15,000 nucleotides of DNA. Source: DATKZH01 sp964475955. Lineage in GTDB: Bacteria; Planctomycetota; Planctomycetia; Pirellulales; Thermoguttaceae. The translations under genes and the position numbers were made by a program. Below are positions 14,603 through 15,000 of this stretch, piece by piece (position 1 is the stretch's first letter; each line of letters begins with the position of its first letter). The DNA lies in contig CAYYZY010000193.1 in NCBI GenBank assembly GCA_964475955.1, forward strand, positions 1 to 15,000, written 5' to 3'. The notes under the pieces were generated by a model that was not told where the DNA came from, did not search any database, and saw only the letters and a program-made list of their open reading frames with translations.

Positions 14603-15000
14603 CTACTTCGCCGGCGCGATCCGGCCGCGAACGTCGGCGGCGCGGTTCGCGGCGTCACCCGTTCGCCCACCCATCAGCCGCATGCACACCAAGCGGTCGA
14701 TGCCGCGCACGTACAACAGCCCGTGGGAGACGATCGGGGCGGCCCAGGCCGGCGGGTTGACGAGCACGCGGCCCCCGGGGCGGTCCCGCACCACCGCTTG
14801 GGCCACCTCGACGTACGCCTCGGGCGTGGCCTCGATCAGCCGCAGGACGCCGTCTTCGCTGAGGAAGATGAAGTGCCCGTCGACGTAGAGAAGCGAGGCC
14901 AATCGCAGCCCCGGCTCGCTCCAGATCACTTCGCCGGTCTTCCACTCGGGTGCTCGTATAAAATGATGTTGTGCTGATTGCCGTGTCTCGTTATGATCCG
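14603..15000 (-). CDS. C-terminal part of a PQQ-like beta-propeller protein (partial)
   Basis: The frame is open from the right window edge to a TAG at 14603-14605, so only about 131 C-terminal codons are present. The segment EWKTGEVIWSEPG, then LASLLYVDGHFIFLSEDGVLRLIEATPEAY, matches blades of PQQ-type (outer-membrane BamB-like) beta-propeller proteins, whose repeats read xxTGExxWxxxxxxxxSLLYxDGxLyxlxExGxLxLxxAxPxxY. Then comes a final segment with APIVSHGLLYVRGIDRLVCMRL. Such proteins are usually secreted or periplasmic in planctomycetes. The last 50 or so bases of the window are much lower in GC and do not look like a propeller blade, so the upstream part of this frame may not belong to the gene. 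Confidence 0.75.
   Translation of the reverse strand, partial: DHNETRQSAQHHFIRAPEWKTGEVIWSEPGLRLASLLYVDGHFIFLSEDGVLRLIEATPEAYVEVAQAVVRDRPGGRVLVNPPAWAAPIVSHGLLYVRGIDRLVCMRLMGGRTGDAANRAADVRGRIAPAK

Overview
The window looks like part of a draft or metagenome-derived genome of a planctomycete, probably Pirellulales-like. This is inferred from the uniformly high GC content, the prepilin-type N termini with an AFTLVELV-like motif, the family types present (GH29 fucosidase with a discoidin domain, PQQ-type propeller protein, hybrid kinases with N-terminal GAF-like regions) and the abundance of small intergenic palindromes. Two 10-N runs inside one gene show that the sequence is scaffolded. No tRNA, rRNA, CRISPR array, transposase or phage gene was recognised.

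Left third (1-5351, + strand): a tightly packed operon. A hybrid histidine kinase/response regulator is followed by three small pseudopilin-like proteins (GspH-, GspJ- and GspI/PilV-like). Every junction among these four genes is a four-base ATGA stop/start overlap, and the kinase start may overlap an upstream gene the same way. After a 57-base gap comes a PilX-like membrane-anchored protein with a Gly/Thr/Val-rich, probably beta-solenoid, body. Together they suggest the minor-pilin section of a type II secretion or type IV pilus-like machine, with a signalling protein translated from the same message.

Middle (5453-9389, - strand): convergent to the operon lies an HD-GYP-type protein with an N-terminal zinc-ribbon-like Cys4 motif and several substitutions in its signature motifs. 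An 823-base stretch without a convincing gene follows, carrying a branched palindrome. Next is ilvB, the acetolactate synthase large subunit, with a clear ribosome binding site that fixes a GTG start; no ilvH small subunit is next to it.

Right (9390-15000): a 703-base intergenic region carries a perfect 23-bp inverted repeat whose arms are themselves palindromes. Then come a secreted GH29 alpha-L-fucosidase interrupted by two assembly gaps, a DUF1284-like cysteine-rich small protein coupled by an ATGA overlap to a TauE/SafE-family exporter (all - strand), a repeat-rich divergent intergenic region, a multi-pass membrane protein of unknown function (+ strand), and the C-terminal end of a PQQ-like beta-propeller protein (- strand) running off the window. 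I see no clearly novel multi-gene system. The best leads are the kinase-pseudopilin operon, the DUF1284/exporter pair, the divergent HD-GYP protein and the nested palindromes.
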